From Pseudactinotalea suaedae (lineage in GTDB: Bacteria; Actinomycetota; Actinomycetes; Actinomycetales; Beutenbergiaceae): a stretch of 64,000 nt of DNA. The notes beneath the pieces are model-generated. The model saw nothing but the letters and a program-made list of their open reading frames with translations. It searched no databases and had not been told where the DNA came from. This document shows positions 39,708 to 50,083 of this stretch, piece after piece (positions within the stretch are counted from its first letter, which is position 1; the number at the start of each line of letters is the position of its first letter). Where the stretch lies: positions 186,001 through 250,000 of the forward strand of contig NZ_WNXY01000001.1 of the NCBI RefSeq assembly GCF_009733815.1, given 5' to 3'. A program made the translations under genes and the position numbers.

Positions 39708-39718
39708 GCGCGGCGGTC

Positions 39719-40810
39719 CTAGTCCTCGATCCGGTTGCCGTCGGCGTCCCAGTGAGCCGCGACCTTCTTGCTCGGCTGCACCCGTGGAGGCTCGCCGGGC
39801 ATCTTCGGGTAGTCCGGTGGAAAGTTCAGCTCGCCTCCCGGGAGGCTCTCCCAGAGGTCGAGCAACGGCTCCAACGCGTGGGCCACGTCGTCCATTCCGG
39901 CCCACGGGTCGCCGTCCGCCATCCGGTCCGGGACGGTCAGGATGTTGAGGTCGCGCGGGTCGCTCTCCTCGGCGAGCTGCTCCCACGTGAGCGGCGTGCT
40001 GACCGGCGCGCCCGGCTTGGCCCGCAGGCTCCACGCGCTCGCGATCGTGCGGTCACGGTTGTTCTGGTTGAAGTCGACGAAGATCCTGCTGCCCCGCTCC
40101 TCCTTCCACCACGCGACGGTGACGCCGTCGTCGCGGCGCTCCAGCTCGCGGCCGAACCCGATCGCTGCGTGACGGACGTCCTCGAAGGTGTAGCGCGGCT
40201 CGATCCGCACGTAGATGTGGATGCCGCGGTTGCCGCTGGTCTTGACGTACCCGCGCATCCCCAGCTCCTCCAGCAGCTCGCGCGCCACCGCGGCCACCCG
40301 CTGCGCGTCGGCGAAGTCGGTGCCCGGCTGCGGGTCGAGGTCGAGGCGGAGCTCGTCGGGGTGGTCGACGTCGGGGCGCCGCACCGGCCAGGGGTGGAAG
40401 GTCAGCGTGCCCATCTGGGCCGCCCACACCAGGGCCGCGGGCTCGGTGGGGCACAGCTCGTCGGCCGGGCGGCCGCTGGGGAACGTGATCCGCGCGGTCT
40501 CGATGAAGTCCGGCGCACCCTTCGGGAGCCGCTTCTGGTAGAAGCCGTCCGCGTCGCGATCCTGCGGTCCGACGGCCAGCCGCATGCCCTCGCGCCAGCC
40601 GCTCGGCCAGCGCTCCATCGCGGTGGGCCGTTCGCCGATCGAGCGCATGAACGCCTCACCCATGGTGGCGACGTACTGGCACACCTCGAGCTTGGTGATG
40701 GCAGGCGTGCGGTCGGTGGGCTCGTAGATCACCCGGTCCGGGCTGGTGACCCGCACGTCACGATCGCCGTCGGGTCCCGTGACGGTGAGCACCTGCGCTT
40801 GCGAGGCCAT
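39719..40810 (-). CDS. LigD-type primase-polymerase (PrimPol/PolDom)
   Basis: A 363-residue stand-alone polymerase domain like the LigD PolDom. It contains HPWPVRRPDVDHPDELRLDLDPQP with the catalytic Asp pair (DLDP), TSGNRGIHIYVRI and the third acidic/basic motif near DFNQNNRDRTIASAWSLRAK. No ligase or nuclease domain is attached. It extends or primes DNA during end joining. ATG 40810 lies seven bases after TAGGCT on the reverse strand; the frame is open far upstream but that stretch is antisense to the helicase. Confidence 0.9.
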   Translation of the reverse strand: MASQAQVLTVTGPDGDRDVRVTSPDRVIYEPTDRTPAITKLEVCQYVATMGEAFMRSIGERPTAMERWPSGWREGMRLAVGPQDRDADGFYQKRLPKGAPDFIETARITFPSGRPADELCPTEPAALVWAAQMGTLTFHPWPVRRPDVDHPDELRLDLDPQPGTDFADAQRVAAVARELLEELGMRGYVKTSGNRGIHIYVRIEPRYTFEDVRHAAIGFGRELERRDDGVTVAWWKEERGSRIFVDFNQNNRDRTIASAWSLRAKPGAPVSTPLTWEQLAEESDPRDLNILTVPDRMADGDPWAGMDDVAHALEPLLDLWESLPGGELNFPPDYPKMPGEPPRVQPSKKVAAHWDADGNRIED

Positions 40811-40861
40811 GAAGCGGAGCCTAGTGAACACAGTCCCACGACGCTCCTGCATGATGGGCCG

Positions 40862-43108
40862 ATGGCGACCGCCCACGGACGCAGCCCCCACCGGAAGGCC
40901 GCCGCCACCCTCGCGCAGGCGCGGGCCGTCGTCGCCGCGGCCGACGAGGTCGCTCGGCTCGCGGACGAGCTCGCGGCCGCGCCCGAGCGGGCGCGGGAGC
41001 AGGTACGCGCCGCGTTCGTGGACTCGCGCGAGGAGCGGGTGCTCGCCCAGCTCGACGGCGTCCCCGTCGGGTCCCTTCGCGACGTCACCCGGGAGCGGCT
41101 CAGGATCGGGACGTTGTCGTCCGCCGGGGTGGCCGGCGTCGGCGAGGTGATCCGGCTCGGCCAGCGGGGCCTGGAGGCGCTCGACGGCATCGGCCCGCAG
41201 ACCGCCACCCATCTGCTGGCCGCGGCGGAGCAGGTGGCGGCGGCCATGCGGACCTCGATCCGGTTCCGCATCGAGATGGACCCCAGCGACCCGATCGCCA
41301 CCCGGTTGCTGCAGACCCTCTACACGCTCGACCAGGCGACCGCCGCGACCGAGCGTCACACCGAGACGATCGTGCGGGTCCGCTCCGGCCACGACCGGGT
41401 GCGCGAGCACGCGGGAGAGCTGACCGGGCGGTTCCGGCGGCTGCTCTCCTGGGGTGAGCGCCGCCGTCGGGCTGAGACCGCCGTCCAGACGCTCGCCGGT
41501 CTCACCGACCTCGCGAGGCAGGTCGGGCTCGTCGAGGACGCCACCCTGGTGACCGGGCTGCTCGAGGTGCCGATGCACCCGATCGAGGTCTGGGAGGACT
41601 TCCGGGTCCGGTCGATCGCGTACTACGCGCTGCTCGAGACGGTCGCACCGACGCAGCGCGACCACTCGGCGGCCGAGGGCCACCTGCCCGCCGGGCTCGT
41701 GGAACGGGTGGAGCGACAGCCGCTGGACACCTCGCTGCTGACGGCCTCGCTGCGCGGCTACCAGGCGTTCGGGGCGAGGTTCGCGCTCGCCCAGCGGCGG
41801 GTGGTGATCGGTGACGAGATGGGACTCGGGAAGACCGTGCAGGCGATCGCGACGATCGCGCACCTGGTGGCGCAGGGCGCGCGGCACGCGCTCGTGGTGT
41901 GCCCCGCGAGCGTGCTGGCCGGCTGGGTCCGGGAGGTGAGCGCGCACTCGAGCCTCGCCGTGCACCTGGTGCACGGTGCGGACCGCGAGGAGGCGGCCCT
42001 CCGCTGGCGCGAGGAGGGCGGCGTCGCCGTGGTCTCCTACACGGGGCTGTGGTGGCACGAGCGCGACATGGGCACGCCCGAGGTGCTGGTGGTCGACGAG
42101 GCGCACTACGTCAAGAACCCGCGGACCAACCGGGCGCGCGCCGTCGAGCGGCTCGCGGCACGGGTGCCCCATGTGCTGTTCCTGACCGGGACGGTGATGG
42201 AGAACCGGGTCGAGGAGTTCGGGAACCTGGTCTCCTACCTGCAGCCGGAGCTCGCCCACCAACTGCACGAGAGCGCCGCCGCGCTGCGTCTGGCCGATGC
42301 GGCGGCGTTCCGCCGCACCGTCGCGCCCGTGTACCTGCGCCGCAACGCCGAGGACGTCCTCGAGGAGCTGCCGGAGCTGGTGCAGGTCGAGGAGTGGGAG
42401 GAGTTCACGGAGGCCGACGGCGCCGCGTACCGTCGCGCGGTCGCGTCCGGTTCCTTCATGGGGATGCGCCGGGCGGCCTTCGCCGTGGAGCGGCCCGGCC
42501 AGTCCTCCAAGGTCGAGCGGCTGGTCGAGATCGTGTCCGAGGCTGTCGAGAACCATCGCAAGGTGGTGGTGTTCTCGTTCTTCCGGGATGTCATCGACAT
42601 GGTGGTGCGGGCGCTCGGCGAGATGGCGATCGGGCCGCTGACCGGCTCGGTGCCGCCCGAGCAGCGGCAGCGGGTCATCGATGCGTTCACGACGTCGGAG
42701 CGTGCGCTCGCGCTCGTGTGCCAGATCGACGTCGGGGGAGTGGGCATCAACCTGCAGGCCGGCTCGATCGTGATCCTGTGCGAGCCGCAGACCAAGCCCA
42801 CCACGGAGGCGCAGGCGATCGCGCGCGCCCACCGGATGGGGCAGGTCGAGACGGTGCAGGTGCACCGGCTGCTCGTGGTCGACACCGTGGACGAGCACCT
42901 GATGCGCATCCTCGACACCAAGCGGCAGCTCTTCGACGCCTACGCCCGCCGGTCGGCCCTCGCCGAGGAGGTGGCCGGCGCCGTCGACGTCTCCGAGGCC
43001 GAGCTCGCACGTCGGATCGTCGACGCCGAGCAGACACGGCTGCTCGTCGACCCGCACGTCCTCTCGACCGAGGACGCCCCGGTCGAGGACCAGCCCGCGA
43101 GCGGTTGA
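40862..43108 (+). CDS. SNF2-family helicase with N-terminal helix-hairpin-helix
   Basis: A 748-residue Swi2/Snf2 ATPase. The N-terminal part has a helix-hairpin-helix (GLEALDGIGPQTATHLLAAA, near residue 110). The motor follows: GDEMGLGKTVQA (Walker A near residue 322), VVDEAHYVKNP, LTGTVMENRVEEFGNLV, and the C-terminal lobe with QIDVGGVGINLQA and QAIARAHRMGQ. It remodels DNA-protein complexes, probably in repair. ATG 40862 follows CATGAT by six bases; divergent from the polymerase gene with only 51 bases between. Confidence 0.9.
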   Translation: MATAHGRSPHRKAAATLAQARAVVAAADEVARLADELAAAPERAREQVRAAFVDSREERVLAQLDGVPVGSLRDVTRERLRIGTLSSAGVAGVGEVIRLGQRGLEALDGIGPQTATHLLAAAEQVAAAMRTSIRFRIEMDPSDPIATRLLQTLYTLDQATAATERHTETIVRVRSGHDRVREHAGELTGRFRRLLSWGERRRRAETAVQTLAGLTDLARQVGLVEDATLVTGLLEVPMHPIEVWEDFRVRSIAYYALLETVAPTQRDHSAAEGHLPAGLVERVERQPLDTSLLTASLRGYQAFGARFALAQRRVVIGDEMGLGKTVQAIATIAHLVAQGARHALVVCPASVLAGWVREVSAHSSLAVHLVHGADREEAALRWREEGGVAVVSYTGLWWHERDMGTPEVLVVDEAHYVKNPRTNRARAVERLAARVPHVLFLTGTVMENRVEEFGNLVSYLQPELAHQLHESAAALRLADAAAFRRTVAPVYLRRNAEDVLEELPELVQVEEWEEFTEADGAAYRRAVASGSFMGMRRAAFAVERPGQSSKVERLVEIVSEAVENHRKVVVFSFFRDVIDMVVRALGEMAIGPLTGSVPPEQRQRVIDAFTTSERALALVCQIDVGGVGINLQAGSIVILCEPQTKPTTEAQAIARAHRMGQVETVQVHRLLVVDTVDEHLMRILDTKRQLFDAYARRSALAEEVAGAVDVSEAELARRIVDAEQTRLLVDPHVLSTEDAPVEDQPASG

Positions 43109-43146
43109 GGTGACCCGCAGAGGTCGTCCACGACGCCCCCGGAAAG

Positions 43147-43197
43147 CGCTATGGGGTGATCTGAGGCCACCAGGTGGACCGAGATCACCCCACAGCG
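43147..43197. terminator. Large perfect hairpin between convergent genes
   Basis: TGGGGTGATCT (43152-43162) pairs perfectly with AGATCACCCCA (43182-43192), is extended outward by CGCT/AGCG after one mismatch, and holds an inner CCACC/GGTGG. It lies between the helicase and the convergent aminotransferase and probably terminates both. Confidence 0.7.
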
Positions 43198-43204
43198 ACC
43201 AGCC

Positions 43205-44293
43205 TCAGAGCGAGCGGTAGGCCTCCGCGAGGCGGGTGACGCCCTCGGAGATCTGTGACGTGGTGACCCCGGAGTAGGCCAGCCGCAGGTGGTGCCTGGC
43301 GTCGTCGAGGAGGAAGTCGCTGCCCTTGACGACGGCGAGGCCGCGCTGGGCGCAGGCGTCGAACAGCGCGTCGCCGTCGGTGCCCTCGGGGAAGGTCAGC
43401 CACAGGAAGTAGCCGCCCTCGGGGTCGACGAACTCCACCTCGGGCAGCTCGGCCCGCAGCCCCTCGGACAGCACGCGGGCTCGCTCGGCGAGCGCGGCCT
43501 TGACCGTCTCGATCGAGGTCTCGTAGGAGCCGCCGCGCACGAAGGCGTTGACGATCGACTGGCTGACCATGCTCGGCGAGATGTAGGTGCTGGTGGCCAG
43601 CGCGGCGACCTTGCCGATCAGCTCGGTGGAACCGACCAGGTAGCCGACGCGGATGCCGGGGCACACGGTCTTGGAGAACGAGCTCGCGTAGACGACCTCG
43701 CCGTCGGACTGCTCGAACATCGTGGGCAGCCGGTCGCCGGTGAAGCGCAGCTCCACGTACGGGTCGTCCTCGAAGATCGTGAAGCCACGCTCGCGCGCCA
43801 GCGCGACCAGCTGCGTGCGCTTGTCGGCGGACAACGAGTAGCCGGCCGGGTTGTGGAAGTTCGGGATGAGGTGCGCGAGCGTCGGGGTGACACCCGAGTC
43901 GAGGACGGCACGGACGCCGTCGACCGACACGCCGTCGGGCTCGATGTCGACCGCGTGCAGGTCTGCACCGAGCGAGCGGAGCGAGCCGAGGGTGCGGTCG
44001 TAGGAGGGGCGTTCCACGATCACCGCGTCGCCGGCGCCCACGAGGGTGCTGAAGAGGAACGCGTCGGCCTGCATCGACCCGTTGGTCACCAGCACCTGGT
44101 TCTCGGCGACCCCGTGCCGCTCGGCGATCCAGGAGCGCAGCGGCAGGTAGCCCACCGACGTGCCGTAGGCGAACGACCCGGCGGGGTCGTCGGTGAACGC
44201 GCGGTCCGCGGCGGACTTCAGGCCCTCGACGTCGATGATGTCGAGCGACGGGGCGCCACGGGCGAACGAGATCGGTGCGGGTTCAGCGGCCAT
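43205..44293 (-). CDS. PLP-dependent aminotransferase (class I/II, 2-aminoadipate type)
   Basis: A 362-residue fold-type I aminotransferase: YGTSVGYLPLRSWIAER, LVTNGSMQADAFLFSTL, IPNFHNPAGYSLS, DDPYVELRF and the PLP lysine in SSFSKTVCPGIRVGYL. It resembles the catalytic half of MocR-type regulators and LysN/2-aminoadipate aminotransferases, but without a GntR domain. Substrate unknown. ATG 44293 follows TAGGCT by seven bases on the reverse strand. Confidence 0.88.
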   Translation of the reverse strand: MAAEPAPISFARGAPSLDIIDVEGLKSAADRAFTDDPAGSFAYGTSVGYLPLRSWIAERHGVAENQVLVTNGSMQADAFLFSTLVGAGDAVIVERPSYDRTLGSLRSLGADLHAVDIEPDGVSVDGVRAVLDSGVTPTLAHLIPNFHNPAGYSLSADKRTQLVALARERGFTIFEDDPYVELRFTGDRLPTMFEQSDGEVVYASSFSKTVCPGIRVGYLVGSTELIGKVAALATSTYISPSMVSQSIVNAFVRGGSYETSIETVKAALAERARVLSEGLRAELPEVEFVDPEGGYFLWLTFPEGTDGDALFDACAQRGLAVVKGSDFLLDDARHHLRLAYSGVTTSQISEGVTRLAEAYRSL

Positions 44294-44354
44294 GGGGAAC
44301 AGCCTAGGGAACCCGGCTCATGCGTGCGCTGTGGCGTCCACCACGCGGATCCCC

Positions 44355-45065
44355 TCAGACCTCCGGCTGCGAGCGGGCCTCACCCTCGCGTCGACGGCGG
44401 GCGTTGCGCCGCAGCCGGACGGCCACGAACCACACGATCAGCAGCCCGATGACCACGAGCACGGCGTTGGAGATGATCCCCGACCACTGCTCGAGCGTGG
44501 GCTTGATCAACGGACCGAACGCGAACCCGAGCCCGATCCAGATCGCGTTCCACACGAGCGACCCGACGAAGGTGTAGAGGCTGAAGCGGGCGAGCGGCAT
44601 CCGCTCGATACCGGCCGGGATCGAGATGAAGGAGCGCACGAGCGGGATGCACCGGCCGCCGAGCACCGCGATCGCGCCGTACCGGTTGAAGAATGACTCG
44701 GCCTTGTCGAAGTCCTCGCCGTCCATGAGGGGCAGCCGGTCGATGATCCGCCGGGTCCGGTCCCGCCCGAGCGCTGCTCCGATCGCGTACCAGCCCCAGG
44801 CGCCGACCAGGCCACCGATCGTCGCGGCGATCACGGCGCCGATGACGTTCATGCGGCCGTCGTAGGCCAGGAAGCCCGCCCCGGGGAGCACGGCCTCCGA
44901 GGGCATCGGGGGAAAGAACGTCTCGATGAGGAGTGCGATGCCGACGCCGACCTCGCCCAGGGTCTCCATCAGGGAGAGCACCCATCCGATGAAGCCCTCG
45001 TATCCGGCGTCGGGGTCGACCTCGGCGCTCGTCATGGCGGCGAGCGGGTCGGCAGTCGTGCGCAT
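44355..45065 (-). CDS. DedA family membrane protein
   Basis: A 236-residue DedA/SNARE-associated (VTT) membrane protein, with ETFFPPMPSEAVLPGAGFLAYDG, GAWGWYAIGAALGRD, FFNRYGAIAVLGGRCIPLVRSFISIPAG (the family's R...G-IP motif) and a basic tail. Such proteins help lipid-carrier recycling or membrane homeostasis. ATG 45065 is eight bases from TAGCGT on the reverse strand. Confidence 0.88.
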   Translation of the reverse strand: MRTTADPLAAMTSAEVDPDAGYEGFIGWVLSLMETLGEVGVGIALLIETFFPPMPSEAVLPGAGFLAYDGRMNVIGAVIAATIGGLVGAWGWYAIGAALGRDRTRRIIDRLPLMDGEDFDKAESFFNRYGAIAVLGGRCIPLVRSFISIPAGIERMPLARFSLYTFVGSLVWNAIWIGLGFAFGPLIKPTLEQWSGIISNAVLVVIGLLIVWFVAVRLRRNARRRREGEARSQPEV

Positions 45066-45125
45066 GGGGCCACACGCTACGGGGCGGCGGAGGTGTTGCC
45101 CACGAGGCTGGCCGCCCGCTGCCGT

Positions 45126-45137
45126 GGGGGACATCCC
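45126..45137. promoter_or_regulatory. GGGGGACATCCC dyad upstream of the RHH gene
   Basis: Same imperfect dyad as at 6949 and 50013, centred about 26 bases before the TAGCAT -10 of the ribbon-helix-helix gene and also inside the divergent DedA promoter region. Confidence 0.55.
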
Positions 45138-45146
45138 GATGCCGCT

Positions 45147-45163
45147 TGCTAGGCTGCTAGCAT
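45147..45163 (+). promoter_or_regulatory. Promoter with TGCTAG repeats (possible RHH operator)
   Basis: TGCTAG occurs at 45147 and 45155, the second as the perfect palindrome TGCTAGCA, overlapping the -10 TAGCAT (45158-45163). Short palindromic repeats overlapping the promoter are typical of ribbon-helix-helix autoregulation. Confidence 0.45.
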
Positions 45164-45169
45164 CACGGC

Positions 45170-45328
45170 ATGGTGGCCAAGGCCCAGTTCAACGTCTATC
45201 TGCCCCCGGAGCTCGTGCGGGGGATCAAGCACCGCGCCATCGACGAGGGCGTCAGCCTCTCGGCGCTGGTCGAGAAGGTGCTGACCGGGTATCTCGCGAG
45301 CACCACGGCGAACGAGGACGAGCGATGA
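45170..45328 (+). CDS. Ribbon-helix-helix (CopG/Arc-like) protein
   Basis: A 52-residue protein, [20 protein letters not shown], then a second helix ([14 protein letters not shown]). An N-terminal beta strand (FNVYLP), two helices and a short acidic tail match the RHH DNA-binding fold. ATG 45170 follows TAGCAT by six bases. The stop overlaps the start of the next gene (ATGA), so the two are co-translated. No toxin-like partner is present; the partner is a VOC protein. Confidence 0.75.
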   Translation: MVAKAQFNVYLPPELVRGIKHRAIDEGVSLSALVEKVLTGYLASTTANEDER

Positions 45329-46107
45329 GGGTCGTGATCCGTCCGATCCGGTACACGTCGGCGATCGCGGACACGCGCGCATGGGCGATCGCGCTCGGGA
45401 TGACCCCGCTGGTCGAGACCGAGGACTGGCAGGTGCTGGCCGCAGGTGCAGGGCGGCTCGCACTCCACCGCGTGCCCGCGGGGAACCCGCTCGACGGCGT
45501 CACCACGCTGGCGGTCGAGACCGACGATCTCGATGCGCTCGAGCACCGCTGGCGCGGTGCGGGACTGCGCACCCGTCGCACCGAGGAGGGCGGGATCCCG
45601 CTGGTCTTCGCGAGCACCCCGTTCGACGGCGAGATCGCGGCCGGTGAGCTCTCTCCCGGTCCGGTCGAGCCGCCGCGTGAGGCCGAGCTCGTGATGATGC
45701 CGATGCTCACCACCCCCGACGTGCCCGCCGCGACCGACTGGTTCACCGCCGGCGGGCTCCCGGGCCTGCGACGTCGTATCAGCAGCGAGCGCGGCGGCTG
45801 GACCGATCTCGAGATGGAGGGCGGCGGGGGACTGGTCGCCATCCACGCGACCGGCAACCTGGAGGCGGACCCGCCGGCCACCGCCCCGGTGGACCCGCGC
45901 TCGGGGACCCGGGAGGTGGCGGTCTGGTGCTCGTTCGAGCATCCCGACGTCGACGCGTTGCTCGAGCGTGTCCGCGCGGCAGGCCTCGACGACGCACGCG
46001 TGCACGACGAGGCGTACAACCGCACCCTGATCACGGTGGCACCCGATGGCGACCAGGTGTGGGTCAACGGGGAGATGGCCGACCTGTACGGCTACCGGCG
46101 CGGCTGA
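45325..46107 (+). CDS. VOC (glyoxalase/bleomycin-resistance-like) protein
   Basis: A 260-residue protein with two VOC modules: residues 1-115 ([22 protein letters not shown]) and 120-255 ([19 protein letters not shown], with [20 protein letters not shown]). Metal ligands are not obvious. Could bind a small ligand for the RHH regulator with which it is coupled, or be an enzyme of unknown substrate. Confidence 0.78.
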   Translation: MRVVIRPIRYTSAIADTRAWAIALGMTPLVETEDWQVLAAGAGRLALHRVPAGNPLDGVTTLAVETDDLDALEHRWRGAGLRTRRTEEGGIPLVFASTPFDGEIAAGELSPGPVEPPREAELVMMPMLTTPDVPAATDWFTAGGLPGLRRRISSERGGWTDLEMEGGGGLVAIHATGNLEADPPATAPVDPRSGTREVAVWCSFEHPDVDALLERVRAAGLDDARVHDEAYNRTLITVAPDGDQVWVNGEMADLYGYRRG

Positions 46108-46153
46108 CCGGACGGCGGATCGGCGGGACTGCCGCCGGACCGGGCGCATCTGG

Positions 46154-47388
<1,235 letters not shown>

Positions 47389-47389
<1 letters not shown>

Positions 47390-49986
47390 TGCCGTACGTC
47401 CCCATCGAGTGGTTGCGCGAGCACGTCGAGGTCCCTGAGGGCACGACGGCGGAGGGCCTCGCGTCCGACCTCGTCCGGGTGGGTCTGGAGGAGGAGGCGA
47501 TCGATCGCTCCGCCGCCGTCACCGGCCCGCTGGTCGTCGGTCGCGTTCTCGAGGTCACCCCCGAGCCGCAGAAGAACGGCAAGACGATCAACTGGTGCCG
47601 GGTCGACGTCGGGCCCGAGCACAACGAGCACGACGAGGCCACGGGCCGCGGCAGCAGAGGCATCGTGTGCGGCGCCCACAACTTCGGCGTCGGCGACTCG
47701 GTCGTCGTCGCGCTCCCGGGTGCGGTGCTGCCCGGCGACTTCGCGATCGCGGCCCGCAAGACCTACGGGCACGTGAGCGACGGCATGATCTGCAGCCAGA
47801 GCGAGCTCGGTCTGGGCGAGGACCACTCCGGCATCATCGTGCTCGACGACCCACCCGCACCCGGCACCGACGCGATCGCGCTGCTCGGGCTGGGCGAGGA
47901 GGTCCTCGAGATCAACGTCACGCCCGACCGCGGCTACTGCTTCTCGATGCGCGGCGTCGCGCGCGAGTACGCGCACTCCACGGGTGCACCGTTCACCGAC
48001 CGTGCGCTCGAGCTGGGTGCCAGGGTGCCGGTGCCGACCGACTCCGGTTTCGCCGTCGAGATCTCCGACGACGCGCCGATCCGGGGCAACGCCGGAGCCG
48101 ACCGGTTCGTCGCGCGCATCGTGCGCGGCGTGGACGCGACCGCAGCCTCGCCCGCGTGGCTGAGCAAGCGGCTGCGCCAGGCCGGCATGCGGCCGATCTC
48201 GCTCGCCGTCGACGTCACGAACTACGTGATGCTCGACCTCGGGCAGCCGCTGCACGCCTACGACCTGGGCACCCTGCACGCCCCGATCGTGGTGCGGCGG
48301 GCGAAGCCGGGGGAGCGGATGACGACGCTCGACGACGTCGACCGTTCCCTCGACGTCGAGGACCTGCTGATCACCGACTCGCCCGAGGGCAACCTCGGAT
48401 CGCGACCGATCGGGATCGCCGGTGTGATGGGTGGTCTGGACACCGAGGTGGGCGAGCAGACCACGGACATCCTCATCGAGGCCGCCCACTTCGACCCGAT
48501 CTCGATCGCCCGCACCGCACGGCGGCACAAGCTGCCGAGCGAGGCGTCCAAGCGGTTCGAGCGCGGCGTCGACAACCGGCTGCAGGCGGTGGCCGCGCAG
48601 CGGGTGGTCGACCTGCTCGTCGAGCTGGGCGGCGGCACGGCCGACGAGAGCGCCGTCACCGATGTCGACCGCACGAGCGCGCCGTCGGCGATCGGTTTCG
48701 ACCCGCAGCAGGCCAGCCGGCTGGTCGGGGTGCGGTACAGCAACCAGGAGGTCGTCGAGACCCTCCGCAGCCTGGGTGCCACAGTCGAGGAGCCGGCGGA
48801 GGAGAACGGCGAGAGCACCGGCAGGCACGCCGCGAGCACCGGGCGGGTGCTGGTGATCCCGCCGAGCTGGCGGCCCGACCTCACCGAGCCTGCCGACCTG
48901 GTCGAGGAGGTCGTGCGGCTGCGCGGCTACGACGCGGTGCCGTCGGTGCTGCCCGCCGCCCCCGCCGGCCGCGGCCTGACCGTGCGTCAGCTGCGGCGCC
49001 GTCGGGTGGCGGACCTGCTCGCCGACTCCGGCCTGGTCCAGGTGCTGACGTACCCGTTCATCCCCGAGGGCCGCCACGACCAGCTCGGGCTGCCCGCGGA
49101 GGACCCGCGGCGCCAGGCGATCCGGCTCGTCAACCCGCTCGCCCAGGACGCGCCGTTCCTGCGGACCTCGCTGCTGCACACGCTCCTGGAGGCCGCCGTC
49201 CGCAACGTCGGGCGCGGGATGACGGACGTCGCGATCTACGAGATCGGCTCGGTCACGCGGCCGGCCGGCCCGCTCGGCTCCTCGCCGCTGCCGCCGCCCG
49301 CCGCGCTGCCCGACCCGGTCACGCTGGAGCAGATCCGCGCCGCCGTGCCGCCGCAGCCGCTGCGGCTCGCCGCGGTGCTCGTGGGTGCGGCATCGGCGGC
49401 GGGCCCGGGCGCCGAGGCGCGTGCCTACGACGCGGCCGACGCCGTCGCCCTCGTGCGCGACGTCGCCCGCGCGGTCGGTGCCGACATCCGTGTCGGCAAC
49501 GACCCGCAGCACGCCCCGTGGCACCCCGGCCGGTGCGCGCGCATCAGCACGGCCGACGGCGTCCTGGTGGGTCACGCCGGTGAGCTTGCACCGCGGGTGG
49601 TCACCGAGCTCGGGCTGCCGGCCCGCGCCGTCGCGCTCGAGATCGATCTCGACGTGCTCCTCGCGGCCGCCCCCGAGACACCCCGCCAGGTCGCGGGCCT
49701 CTCGACGGCCCCGGCGGCCAAGGAGGACATCGCGCTCGTGGTGCCGGTCGACGTCCCCGCGGGTGACGTCCTCGACCTGGTGACCGAGGCGGCCGGTGCG
49801 CTCGCCGAGGAGGTCCGCCTCTTCGACGTCTACACGGGCGCGAACCTGCCCGAGGGCACCCGGTCGCTCGCGTTCGCGCTCCGGCTGCGTGGCGAGCGCA
49901 CGCTCACCGGTGAGGACACCGCGGCGGTGCGGGACGCCGTCGTCACGGCGGCCGCGGCGAGGTTCGGCGCGACCCTGCGCGGCTGA
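47389..49986 (+). CDS. pheT: Phenylalanine-tRNA ligase beta subunit
   Basis: An 865-residue subunit in the expected order: N-terminal tRNA-binding OB domain with GIVCGAHNFGVGDSVVVALPG, B3/B4 editing region, B5 domain, catalytic-like core, and the C-terminal anticodon-recognising FDX-ACB domain (AAPAAKEDIALVVPVDVPAG). ATG 47389 shares its A with the pheS TGA, and AGGAGGT lies nine bases upstream in pheS, so the subunits are coupled. Confidence 0.96.
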
Positions 49987-50012
49987 GGCGTGGATGACCC
50001 CGCTCCCGGGTA

Positions 50013-50023
50013 GGGACATCCCC
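50013..50023. promoter_or_regulatory. GGGACATCCCC dyad upstream of the acyltransferase-kinase-regulator operon
   Basis: Third copy of the dyad, within TAGGGACATCCCCACC. It lies nine bases before TTGACC (50032-50037), a possible -35, and 61 bases before the ATG of the acyltransferase gene. Confidence 0.55.
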
Positions 50024-50083
50024 ACCGCACGTTGACCGGCAGGCGCCCTGGGGCGGTCGCGGCGTTCTCGCGAGGCTGGGGTC

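Noticed and set aside
39719-43057. A 1112-codon open frame on the reverse strand continuing upstream of the PolDom gene through the whole helicase region.
   Set aside because: The part beyond 40810 is antisense to a helicase with all motifs; the translated protein is compositionally like a GC-rich shadow frame. The PolDom start at 40810 has its own promoter.
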